Program-made: the position numbers and the translations under genes | Part shown: one piece after another, positions 1 through 6,111 of the stretch | Numbering within the stretch: the first letter of the stretch is position 1 | How the letters are laid out: every line of letters begins with the position of its first letter | NCBI GenBank assembly: GCA_021641225.1 | Contig: JAJWXI010000007.1 | Coordinates: 1 to 9,331, forward strand | Reading direction: 5' to 3' | DNA: 9,331 bases | Source: Collinsella aerofaciens | GTDB taxonomy: Bacteria; Actinomycetota; Coriobacteriia; Coriobacteriales; Coriobacteriaceae | Notes under the pieces: generated by a model | What the model was told of the DNA's origin: nothing | Seen by the model: only the letters and a program-made list of their open reading frames with translations | Database searches by the model: none

Positions 1-1136
1 TCAAACGCGTGAGCTGCGGATTCCTGGTTCATGCCGATGCCCTCGTCCTCAACACTTATGTCGATCGTGCCCGCGCCCGCATCCGGCGTCACGCCAAATG
101 TGACGGACGTTCCCGCGTCCGAATACTTGGCGGCGTTTTGCACGATCACGCGCAGAGCCTGCTTCACGAGCGCCACGTCAACGGGCGCGTCGCAGCGCGG
201 GTCGCTGACAAGCGCAGCGTCGTACGCCAGTCGATACGTGTGCGCGGCATCGATCATCTGCGATTCCTCGCATACCTCGCCGACTAGCGCGGCCAGGTTG
301 GTATTCGCACGCCGCAGGACCGTGCGCCCGGCATCGCCGCGCGCCAAAAACAGCAGCTGCTCCACGAGCTCCTGCATATGCTCGCTTTCGGCCTTGAGCG
401 AGGCAATGGACTCTGCCAGCACGTCCGGGTCGTCTTTGCCCCAGCGGTCGAGCATGTTCACGTAGCCCTGAATTACCGCGATGGGCGTGCGCAGCTCGTG
501 GCTCGCATCGTTGACAAAGCGCATCTGCTGCAGCTTGGCCTCTTGCATCTGGCGCAGTAGGCGGTTGAGTGCAACCTCGATGCTTGCCAAGTCGGCGTCG
601 CCGGTAGTGACGCTCGGCGAGTCGACGCTTGCGCGCTCGATGGCCTGCTCCAGTGTTTCCATCTTGCCGCCGGAGAGCTGCATGCGGCCGAGTTCGTCCA
701 CGCGCAGGGCCAGATCGTTGAGCGGCGCCATGGTGCGGCGCACGCGGCGGGCGCCGCCGAGCATGTTGAGCACGCTGATGACCTGCCAACTCACAACGAC
801 AAGGTAGAGAGGCCATAGCGCGACGAGGTCCTGCGCGAGGGGGAAAGTCTTGGTGGTACGCGCAAGCTCGACGGTATAGGTGAGCGTTGTCAGATCCCAG
901 CCGCGTGTGGGCGTCAGCGACACGCCGTGAACGGCGGCGCCGGGGATCCATCCCGCGGTAAACGCGCCGTCGGGCAGCGTCTGGTTGTATCCATAGACGA
1001 GGATCGCCGCCGCAATCACCATCAGCAGCAGATCGAGCCAGACGTAGCTCATCAGGCGGCGCCACATATAGCTCCAGTTGATGGCGCGGGCGATGGAGGT
1101 GACGCGCTTGGTCTCGGCGTTACGCGCGGCAGACAT
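1..1136 (-). CDS. Membrane sensor histidine kinase (3' part outside window)
   Basis: Reading the minus strand from the ATG at 1136 gives 378 uninterrupted codons running off the left edge, so the C-terminus is missing. Visible order: cytoplasmic N-terminus; TM1 about residues 31-50; a short extracytoplasmic loop of about 53 residues; TM2 about 104-124; a HAMP-like linker; a DHp H-box, ASHELRTPIAVIQGY, with phospho-acceptor H213; an N-box with N334 in VIVQNAAKYSD; and a G1 box DEGIGM starting at D364. The remaining ATP-lid and G2 region lies outside. By family knowledge it autophosphorylates on His and passes phosphate to the partner regulator. Its start overlaps the regulator's 3' end by 17 bp, and a GGGGTG stretch just upstream may serve as ribosome binding site, so the two are translationally coupled. 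The small sensor loop gives no clue to the ligand. Confidence 0.93.
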   Translation of the reverse strand, partial: MSAARNAETKRVTSIARAINWSYMWRRLMSYVWLDLLLMVIAAAILVYGYNQTLPDGAFTAGWIPGAAVHGVSLTPTRGWDLTTLTYTVELARTTKTFPLAQDLVALWPLYLVVVSWQVISVLNMLGGARRVRRTMAPLNDLALRVDELGRMQLSGGKMETLEQAIERASVDSPSVTTGDADLASIEVALNRLLRQMQEAKLQQMRFVNDASHELRTPIAVIQGYVNMLDRWGKDDPDVLAESIASLKAESEHMQELVEQLLFLARGDAGRTVLRRANTNLAALVGEVCEESQMIDAAHTYRLAYDAALVSDPRCDAPVDVALVKQALRVIVQNAAKYSDAGTSVTFGVTPDAGAGTIDISVEDEGIGMNQESAAHAF

Positions 1137-1905
1137 AGCCCACCCCGCGCACGGTCTGGATGATGCGGGCGCCGCCGGCGTCTTCGATCTTGGCGCGCAG
1201 GTGCGCGATGTGCACGTCGACGTTGTTGGTGTCGCCCACGTATTCGTAGCCCAGCGCTTCGTGCGCGATGCGCTCGCGCGTGAGCACGGTCTCGGCATGC
1301 GCCATAAGCAGGGCGAGGACATCGAACTCGCGGGCCGTGAGCGCGATGGGCGAGCCGCCGACCGTGACTTCGCGGCGGTCGGGGTCGAGCGCAACCGAAC
1401 CCACGGCGAGCGCGGCGGGGGAGGGCGCGGCAGCGGTCTGGGCCGTGTCGGTTGCCGGGGACATTGTGGCGATACCGGCGGCCGTGCCGCTCGCTACGCC
1501 AGCCCCGGCGCTGGCGCCGCCAACGCCCGAAGCCGCTCGCACGGCTTCCGAGCGCTTCAGTGCCACGCGGATCCGTGCGAACAGCTCCTCAATCGCAAAT
1601 GGCTTGGTCAGGTAATCGTCGGCGCCGGCATCGAGCCCGGCCACTTTGTCCATCACGGCATCGCGCGCGGTGACCATAATCACCGGCACATCCTTGTGCT
1701 TGCGGACACGCCGCAAGACCTCCATGCCGTTGAGCTGCGGCAACAGCACGTCGAGCAGAATCAGATCGTAGTCGCGCTCCAGCGCCAGGTCCACGGCAGT
1801 GCGGCCATCGGCGGCGTGTTCCACCTGGTAGCCCTCGTGCTCCAGCTCGAGCGTCACAAAGCGGGCGATTTTCTCCTCGTCCTCTACGATCAGGATCCGT
1901 GCCAT
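1120..1905 (-). CDS. OmpR/PhoB-family response regulator
   Basis: The 261-aa product has an N-terminal receiver domain (about 1-120) with acidic pocket E8/D9, phospho-acceptor D52 in LILLDVLLP, T79 in MVTAR and K101 in YLTKPF. The C-terminal winged-helix DNA-binding domain (about 170-261) starts near SVALDPDRREVTVGG and ends in the typical TVRGVGYVCRA. It would act as a DNA-binding transcription factor activated by the kinase encoded immediately downstream. The start at 1905 lies 18 bp after the stop of the DUF4342 gene and follows a GGGGGC stretch. The odd part is the inter-domain linker, about residues 125-168, which is rich in Ala, Gly, Ser and Thr and much longer than in typical OmpR proteins. 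Subfamily and target genes cannot be read from the sequence. Confidence 0.95.
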   Translation of the reverse strand: MARILIVEDEEKIARFVTLELEHEGYQVEHAADGRTAVDLALERDYDLILLDVLLPQLNGMEVLRRVRKHKDVPVIMVTARDAVMDKVAGLDAGADDYLTKPFAIEELFARIRVALKRSEAVRAASGVGGASAGAGVASGTAAGIATMSPATDTAQTAAAPSPAALAVGSVALDPDRREVTVGGSPIALTAREFDVLALLMAHAETVLTRERIAHEALGYEYVGDTNNVDVHIAHLRAKIEDAGGARIIQTVRGVGYVCRA

Positions 1906-1923
1906 GCGTGCCCCCGTCTGCGA

Positions 1924-2466
1924 TTACTTGTCGTCGTTGAGATTTTGCTTGATGTCGTCCGCGGCGTTAGCAGCGCTATCCATAAGGTTGTTGATGCTGC
2001 CGGGCACGTCGCCGTCGCTGTCGATGCGGTAGCGCATGCCAAAGAACAGGCCAATCAGCATCAGCCATATCGTGGCGCCCCAGGCAAACAGCGCGACGAT
2101 GGGAATCAGGATGGGGATGTTGAGGATGATCGCATCGCGGCGCGTGGCGATAAACTTGGTGTCCAGACTCAGGCGGAAGAGCTTTTTGAGGTACTCCCAC
2201 ACGCTGTCCATCTTCTTGGAGAAGTCGGTCTTTTCGCTCGACTTTTCGTAGGCTGCCTGCGCGGCGACCATCTCGGCAGAGGGCTCATCGACTGGCGCGG
2301 ACTCGGTGGCGGCATGCGCCGACGTGGTCTGGGTCTTGCCCTGCGACTCGAGCCAAATGATGGCATCCAAAACGTTGCCGTCGGCAGCGTCGAGCGCCGC
2401 CTTGGCATCGGTGTAACTCACGTTGCACTTGGTGCGGATGGTTTCAACTTTTTCGAGGTCGTCCAT
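1924..2466 (-). CDS. DUF4342 membrane protein with N-terminal UBA-like domain
   Basis: The 180-aa protein opens with a UBA/TS-N-like three-helix domain (residues about 2-43; motifs NVSYTDAKAALDAADGNV and AIIWLES). A low-complexity, charged and Ala-rich linker follows (44-85). Next comes a DUF4342-type segment (about 86-145) with amphipathic DSVWEYLKKLFRL and a long hydrophobic stretch at 111-145 that can form one or two membrane passes. The tail is acidic (DSDGDVP, NLNDDK). The function of DUF4342 is unknown; UBA-like folds usually mediate protein contacts. The start at 2466 has a good AAAGGA ribosome binding site about 7 nt upstream. It is the first gene of the operon with the response regulator and kinase, 18 bp before the regulator. 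Co-regulation with, or input to, that two-component system is an inference from position only. Confidence 0.87.
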   Translation of the reverse strand: MDDLEKVETIRTKCNVSYTDAKAALDAADGNVLDAIIWLESQGKTQTTSAHAATESAPVDEPSAEMVAAQAAYEKSSEKTDFSKKMDSVWEYLKKLFRLSLDTKFIATRRDAIILNIPILIPIVALFAWGATIWLMLIGLFFGMRYRIDSDGDVPGSINNLMDSAANAADDIKQNLNDDK

Positions 2467-2572
2467 GACCTGTCCTTTCGTTCGATGGGCGCGACGCCGG
2501 GCAATTTGCTCGGGCGCGAGCGTTGCGTTCGGCGGTCTGCGTTGCGCGGTGCCGCCCCGCCCTTGGTCGAAC

Positions 2573-2592
2573 TCTATAGTGCAGGTTATAGA
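2573..2592. promoter_or_regulatory. Inverted repeat TCTATA-N8-TATAGA, candidate operator
   Basis: Perfect 6-bp arms (2573-2578 and 2587-2592) with an 8-bp spacer overlap the predicted -10 of the DUF4342/two-component operon. A dimeric repressor site is plausible. No binding protein can be assigned. Confidence 0.35.
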
Positions 2593-2612
2593 TTAAGCGA
2601 TTCTTGAGCCAA
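2585..2612 (-). promoter_or_regulatory. Candidate promoter of the DUF4342-regulator-kinase operon
   Basis: On the minus strand, TTGGCT (2612-2607) and TATAAC (2590-2585) are separated by 16 bp, a fair match to a housekeeping promoter. Transcription would start near 2578, giving a leader of about 110 nt before the ATG at 2466. No better candidate was seen in the intergenic stretch. Confidence 0.35.
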
Positions 2613-2690
2613 GATTAATGTTGGATGAGTTTTTGGGTGGCAGTGGGAAAAGTATTAGACCTCGATAGCGGGAGATGGGGAGCCGATGAC

Positions 2691-2703
2691 AAGCCGGCGG
2701 CAG
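2691..2703 (+). repeat. 13-bp direct repeat, left copy
   Basis: AAGCCGGCGGCAG occurs here and again, identical, at 4324-4336, on either side of the AbiEi/AbiEii pair. The right copy is built into a stem-loop; this copy has no pairing partner nearby. It may be a junction or duplication scar, but chance is not excluded. Confidence 0.5.
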
Positions 2704-2747
2704 AAATGGGATAAGCAAGGCGAACGGATCGTATGGATCATAATCGC

Positions 2748-2782
2748 GTTGCAAAAGTATGAAAATATCCTACAATTGCAAC
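2748..2782 (+). promoter_or_regulatory. Promoter plus operator of the AbiE operon
   Basis: A -35 of TTGCAA (2749-2754), a 16-bp spacer and a -10 of TACAAT (2771-2776) precede the ATG at 2783 by only 6 bp, so transcription should begin at or next to that ATG. A perfect inverted repeat, GTTGCAA (2748-2754) and TTGCAAC (2776-2782), covers the -35 and touches the -10. AbiEi antitoxins are known to repress their own operons through inverted repeats; that this repeat is the AbiEi site is inferred. Confidence 0.6.
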
Positions 2783-3406
2783 ATGAAGTACTTTAGCAAC
2801 ATAACGGCGATAAGCGAGCTTTCCGAGAGCGAGGGCGTGTTCACCACAGCCCAGGCAGCTCGCATGGACATCTCTCGAGATGCGCTGGCACACTCATGCC
2901 GTGCGGGTCGTCTTGAGCGGATATGCCACGGCGCCTACCGGATGGCTGGAACACAGCGCCGAGACACCGACGAGCTCAACGCTTTTTGGAAGCTCACCAA
3001 TCCTTCCCTTTGCGCGTGGGAGAGAAAGCGCCAGTGGGATGGCATTGCCGTGAGCGGTACGACTGCGGCGAACCTACAGCAAATGGGCGATTTCTATCTG
3101 TCCCCCTACAGAATGACCGCACCCATGCGCATCAATACAAGAAGCGAATCCCTTTCTTTTGCAAAGCGCGAGATTGCTGAGCAGGATATCGTTTGGCTCG
3201 ACGGCCTGCCGGTAACCAAACCCGAGCGCACGCTTGTTGATCTTTGCCTCGATTGCGAGGATCCCTCATTAATTATCGATGCCTATCACGACGCGCTTGG
3301 ACGTGGGCTCGATACGCAGCGGCTGAAAGAGCTCGTAAAGGAGAACTCTAAAACCGCCAAAAGACGCGAGCTCATGAGGCCTTTGCTGATGGTACTGAAC
3401 GGGTAA
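2783..3406 (+). CDS. abiEi: AbiEi-type antitoxin / transcriptional repressor (type IV TA)
   Basis: Starting at the ATG at 2783 the product is 207 aa. The N-terminal winged helix-turn-helix spans about residues 8-55, with VFTTAQAARMDISRDALAHS, then CRAGRLERICHGAYRM, the pattern of AbiEi antitoxin N-domains. The C-terminal AbiEi domain contains WLDGLPVTKPERTLVDLCLD and HDALGRGLDTQRLKEL. An in-frame ATG at 2759 would add eight residues, but it lies between the -35 and -10 elements and has no ribosome binding site. The start at 2783 coincides with the expected transcription start, so leaderless translation is likely. In AbiE systems the antitoxin does not bind the toxin; it opposes it indirectly and represses the operon. 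The toxin gene follows after 15 bp. Confidence 0.88.
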   Translation: MKYFSNITAISELSESEGVFTTAQAARMDISRDALAHSCRAGRLERICHGAYRMAGTQRRDTDELNAFWKLTNPSLCAWERKRQWDGIAVSGTTAANLQQMGDFYLSPYRMTAPMRINTRSESLSFAKREIAEQDIVWLDGLPVTKPERTLVDLCLDCEDPSLIIDAYHDALGRGLDTQRLKELVKENSKTAKRRELMRPLLMVLNG

Positions 3407-3421
3407 CGCGAAACGGAGGAC

Positions 3422-4312
3422 ATGGTGAAGTACAAAACGCCTGCCGCATTGGAGATGGCTGTTAGAAATGCCGCAAGAGAATCGCCAATGGATACTAATC
3501 GGGCGATCGTCGGTTTCTACTTTCATCGCTTCCTATGTCGCGTTTTTTCAGAAGATGACGGCAGCTTTGTGCTCAAGGGTGGCCAAAGCGTCCTGGCGCG
3601 AACACTCGATGCGCGTGTCACAAGAGATATTGACTTGGTTGCTCAAGAGGAAAGTCTCGAAGATGCTATTGCCGATCTGGTGCAGGCGGCTTCGATTGAT
3701 CTGGAGGATTTCGTTTCGTTTGTCTTTGATCGTGCAGAGCGGATCAAAGAAGAAGATGAGTATCGGTGCGGTGCTAAGGTGTGGTTCACCCCCTTTATGG
3801 GAACCAAGAAGCTACAGCCAATTTCAATTGACTTGGTAATTGATGAAGTGCGGGGACTTGAGCCTGAGGTTCTTGCGCCGATCGATCGTTTGAATATCGA
3901 GGGGCTCCCAGTCTGCGACTATCGAGTATGCCGAGTGGAGAGCGCCCTTGCAGATAAATTGCTCGCAATGATAGAGATACATGAGGGCCGTGCTTCATCG
4001 CGAATCAAGGATATAGTCGACATCTTGGTGTACGCGAGAACTTGCTTCGTCGATGGAGCTACGCTTGTCGAGAGAGTCGAGAAAGAAGCGTCTGCCCGCA
4101 AGGTGGTAATGCCGGAAGAGTTCGTGGCGCCTCTCTGGTGGAAACAAAATGGTTCTGCGCAGTATGTAAAGATGGCAAGGCAGGCGGGGGTACTTGATCT
4201 CGCGGGGAACATTGCTGGGGCAGAAGATATCGTCAATCGGTTGTATGCACCGTGCTTTAATCATTCGGCGAATATGCGCAAATGGAATCCTCAGACCACG
4301 GGATGGGAATAG
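3422..4312 (+). CDS. abiEii: AbiEii-type nucleotidyltransferase toxin (type IV TA)
   Basis: The 296-aa protein belongs to the AbiEii nucleotidyltransferase family at the usual length. Motifs: KGGQSVLAR (52-60), the metal-binding TRDIDL with D69 and D71, a further acidic strand SIDLVIDE with D137, conserved ESALADKLLAMIE (about 173-185) and SSRIKDIVDILVY (192-204) with K196, D197 and D200. All key residues appear intact, so an active toxin is expected. Family members can block growth by modifying RNA (tRNA in mycobacterial MenT relatives), and lactococcal AbiE gives phage abortive infection. The start is ambiguous: the GGAGGA at 3415-3420 is too close to the ATG at 3422 but ideally spaced from the in-frame GTG at 3425. 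It forms an operon with the antitoxin and ends just before a stem-loop. Confidence 0.9.
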   Translation: MVKYKTPAALEMAVRNAARESPMDTNRAIVGFYFHRFLCRVFSEDDGSFVLKGGQSVLARTLDARVTRDIDLVAQEESLEDAIADLVQAASIDLEDFVSFVFDRAERIKEEDEYRCGAKVWFTPFMGTKKLQPISIDLVIDEVRGLEPEVLAPIDRLNIEGLPVCDYRVCRVESALADKLLAMIEIHEGRASSRIKDIVDILVYARTCFVDGATLVERVEKEASARKVVMPEEFVAPLWWKQNGSAQYVKMARQAGVLDLAGNIAGAEDIVNRLYAPCFNHSANMRKWNPQTTGWE

Positions 4313-4321
4313 TCTAGCTAG

Positions 4322-4360
4322 TTAAGCCGGCGGCAGGATTAGTTCCTGTCGCTGGCTTAA
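4322..4360 (+). terminator. Long stem-loop between convergent genes, probable terminator
   Basis: A 17-bp stem (TTAAGCCGGCGGCAGGA, 4322-4338, with 4344-4360) closes a 5-nt loop. All pairs form in the plus-strand RNA, two of them G-U; in the minus-strand RNA those two become A-C mismatches. It therefore best serves the AbiE operon, though it may act both ways on the convergent gene ending at 4382. The downstream T-tract is weak. Confidence 0.6.
4324..4336 (+). repeat. 13-bp direct repeat, right copy
   Basis: Identical to AAGCCGGCGGCAG at 2691-2703. It forms most of the left arm of the stem-loop downstream of the toxin gene. Confidence 0.5.
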
Positions 4361-4381
4361 GTCGTTTCTACTGCCTATGTG

Positions 4382-5821
4382 CTACTCGCAGATTTGGTCG
4401 AGCACCTCGATGATTGTTTTCTTTGCGGCTTCGAGGCCGCGCTGGGCTTGGGCGACAGCAGCCTCGGCTTGTTTCTTCGCCCTTACGACCTCGGCAAAGT
4501 GATTGATGGACTCGCTGTACTCGCGCGTGCGCGGGTCGAGCGCCGGCGGGACTTCAATCTCGAACAGGTCGGAGGGGCGGATGGCACGGATGCTGGCTGC
4601 TTCAGTCAATGCCTGAATCAACTGCGCCCCATGGCCTTCTGTGAGGTAACCAACGATTATCTCCGAAAACACCACGCGCTCATCTTCGGTCATCGTTTGG
4701 AATGACGGACGAATGACGGTGGTGTTATGAGAGGCAACCAGATGCTGCTTCGCGTCATCGGCGCTGACGACGAGCAGGTTGGACGCGCCGTATCGACCCA
4801 GCATGCGTGGCATGACGATATCTCCAGCACGGAGCTCATAGCGATCGAGAACGCTGGGATCCACCTTCGCGATTCTTGAATCCGAACCTTTTGCACTCTC
4901 TACAGCGTCTGCAGGCAGAAGGTTGCCGTCTTGAAAATCCTGAGACGAGATGCGGCGTACCTCGACTGCATCAATGTCGTTCGACGTGGTGCTCTCGCGG
5001 GGCATAAAAGGTGCTACGCGCGTAAAAGTGTCACCGAGCGTGGCTCTGTAGTTTCGGGTGAGGCTGATAAGGCTGATTTTGCTTTTTGACAGAGCTGCGC
5101 GATGCAGGAGTAGCTCACGCGTGGCAAAAGTGGTCGTTTCGATAGGCGTCGACCTGGGCGTATTTGTATTAATACGGGACCAGTCGGGGGAGACAGTAAG
5201 GGTGATATCTGAATAATACGATGTTTTGGCCACATATCGAAAACGCAGTCCGGTTTCAATTACGCTGCGGAATGCAACGCTGCGATTTCCCGAAGACAGT
5301 ATGAGGAGTGCGCATGTCATGTGGGGTCTGGGCTCGGAAAGTGGCAAATAAACGACGCTCTCGATGAGTCCTTCACGTATCAGGATCGTGCGCGCTTGCT
5401 CGGCTTTATCAAGTAGGTCGGTGGGCAGCACTACGGCTGCACGAGTGCGATTTGAAAGGGCGAGCGCGTACAGACACCAAATAAAGGGACCCCAGTCGCA
5501 AAAATCGAGGTAGCCGGGCTCTAGGTAATCGATCAAGGCGGCGCACTCTTTTTCGATGCCGTGCTTGTCGGCACGGTAATACCCCGATGCGTCGATAAAC
5601 ACCGGCGCTGTATCGTCATTGTCCGTGTTCTGTTTGCCGGGCTCAAGCTCGCAAATGATAGGCACGCCGTTGCCGTTCAGGCTGAAGCATTCGCGAAGTG
5701 CCTCGCAGTCAACGGTGCCGGGCAGGCGGACGGTGAGTAGACGACTGTCTTGTTCCAAATTAAGCGCGCGCGAGAGGGCGGCGGCGGTGAGACGTGGCAA
5801 CGATGAGGTAGTTTCGCGCAT
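4382..5821 (-). CDS. Methylase-like/HsdS-like fusion protein lacking visible catalytic motifs
   Basis: The 479-aa product is a composite. Residues about 105-190 resemble the part of N6-adenine methylases (HsdM type) that lies after the catalytic motif: GPFIWCLYALALSNRTRAA, VVLPTDLL, ARTILIREGLIESVVYLPL and ALLILSSGN. No FxGxG SAM-binding motif and no [ND]PP[FY] motif is visible. Residues about 283-428 resemble an HsdS target-recognition domain (VEVRRISSQDFQDGNLLP, YELRAGDIVMPRMLGRYG, SDLFEIEVP). Residues about 430-475 form an Ala/Glu/Lys-rich helix like HsdS spacer helices. It may bind DNA sequence-specifically or act as a specificity or regulatory subunit; methylation is doubtful. The ribosome binding site AAAGGG lies about 8 nt before the ATG. 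No restriction subunit is in the window. Alternative: a decayed type I/IIG modification gene, though the frame is fully open. Confidence 0.7.
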   Translation of the reverse strand: MRETTSSLPRLTAAALSRALNLEQDSRLLTVRLPGTVDCEALRECFSLNGNGVPIICELEPGKQNTDNDDTAPVFIDASGYYRADKHGIEKECAALIDYLEPGYLDFCDWGPFIWCLYALALSNRTRAAVVLPTDLLDKAEQARTILIREGLIESVVYLPLSEPRPHMTCALLILSSGNRSVAFRSVIETGLRFRYVAKTSYYSDITLTVSPDWSRINTNTPRSTPIETTTFATRELLLHRAALSKSKISLISLTRNYRATLGDTFTRVAPFMPRESTTSNDIDAVEVRRISSQDFQDGNLLPADAVESAKGSDSRIAKVDPSVLDRYELRAGDIVMPRMLGRYGASNLLVVSADDAKQHLVASHNTTVIRPSFQTMTEDERVVFSEIIVGYLTEGHGAQLIQALTEAASIRAIRPSDLFEIEVPPALDPRTREYSESINHFAEVVRAKKQAEAAVAQAQRGLEAAKKTIIEVLDQICE

Positions 5822-5851
5822 GTATAGGGCCCTTTCTTCTTACTGGGCTAC

Positions 5852-5860
5852 ATATTAGCA
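5852..5860 (-). promoter_or_regulatory. Extended -10 promoter for the methylase/HsdS-like gene
   Basis: On the minus strand TGCTAATAT (5860-5852) is a strong extended -10 element; no clear -35 is needed for this type. An A/T-rich tract lies directly upstream. The leader would be about 23 nt, carrying the AAAGGG ribosome binding site. Confidence 0.5.
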
Positions 5861-5882
5861 GAAAAATTTGAAAATTTCTAAT
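5854..5882. promoter_or_regulatory. Shared A/T-rich inverted repeat between divergent promoters
   Basis: ATTAG (5854-5858) and CTAAT (5878-5882) are perfect arms around a 19-bp A/T core that contains two AAAATTT copies eight bp apart (5863 and 5871). The left arm overlaps the leftward -10 and the right arm touches the rightward -35. A common regulator or a simple UP-type element are both possible. Confidence 0.3.
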
Positions 5883-5909
5883 GACGAGAACAGCAGACTG
5901 TGTTATCAT
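5881..5909 (+). promoter_or_regulatory. Candidate promoter of the 6112-8552 operon
   Basis: ATGACG (5881-5886), a 17-bp spacer and TATCAT (5904-5909) preceded by TG at 5901 form an extended -10 promoter. Transcription would start near 5916, leaving a leader of about 195 nt before the ATG at 6112. Confidence 0.45.
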
Positions 5910-6111
5910 CGAGGCAATCCAAAACCAACTCAATACCAACTGCTTGATGCAACTGCCATATAGCCTTTAAGCAAACTACGCTATCGAGCAGGGCGATTTC
6001 TCTCACCAAACTGCAGGTTAGGTCAATAATCTTCGCCTATGCCTCAGAACATTCTAGAGCCTAGAACAGACTTCCCGACAATCATCTGCAACCGGACAGG
6101 AAGAAGCGTCC
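5910..6111 (+). other. Long untranslated leader with short repeats and a palindrome
   Basis: About 200 bp without a supported gene. It holds two ACCAACT copies 11 bp apart (5924, 5935), two CAACTGC copies 13 bp apart (5937, 5950), and a perfect TTCTAG-AGC-CTAGAA palindrome at 6052-6066, 46 bp before the start codon. I recognise no riboswitch or T-box. Confidence 0.35.

Noticed and set aside
178..1065. 295-codon minus-strand frame within the histidine kinase
   Set aside because: The true kinase frame starts at 1136 and contains all kinase motifs; this frame is Arg/Ala-rich shadow sequence.
1078..2607. 509-codon plus-strand open frame opposite the response regulator and DUF4342 genes
   Set aside because: It is antisense to two clearly recognisable proteins, has low-complexity His/Gly/Arg-rich composition typical of GC-rich shadow frames, and no ribosome binding site or domain.
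2759..2782. Upstream ATG extending the AbiEi antitoxin by eight residues
   Set aside because: It lies between the -35 and -10 elements, so it would not be on the transcript from the predicted promoter, and it lacks a ribosome binding site.
5947..5970. Seven-codon leader peptide MQLPYSL in the long leader
   Set aside because: No ribosome binding site, no run of regulatory codons, and no terminator/antiterminator pair downstream.
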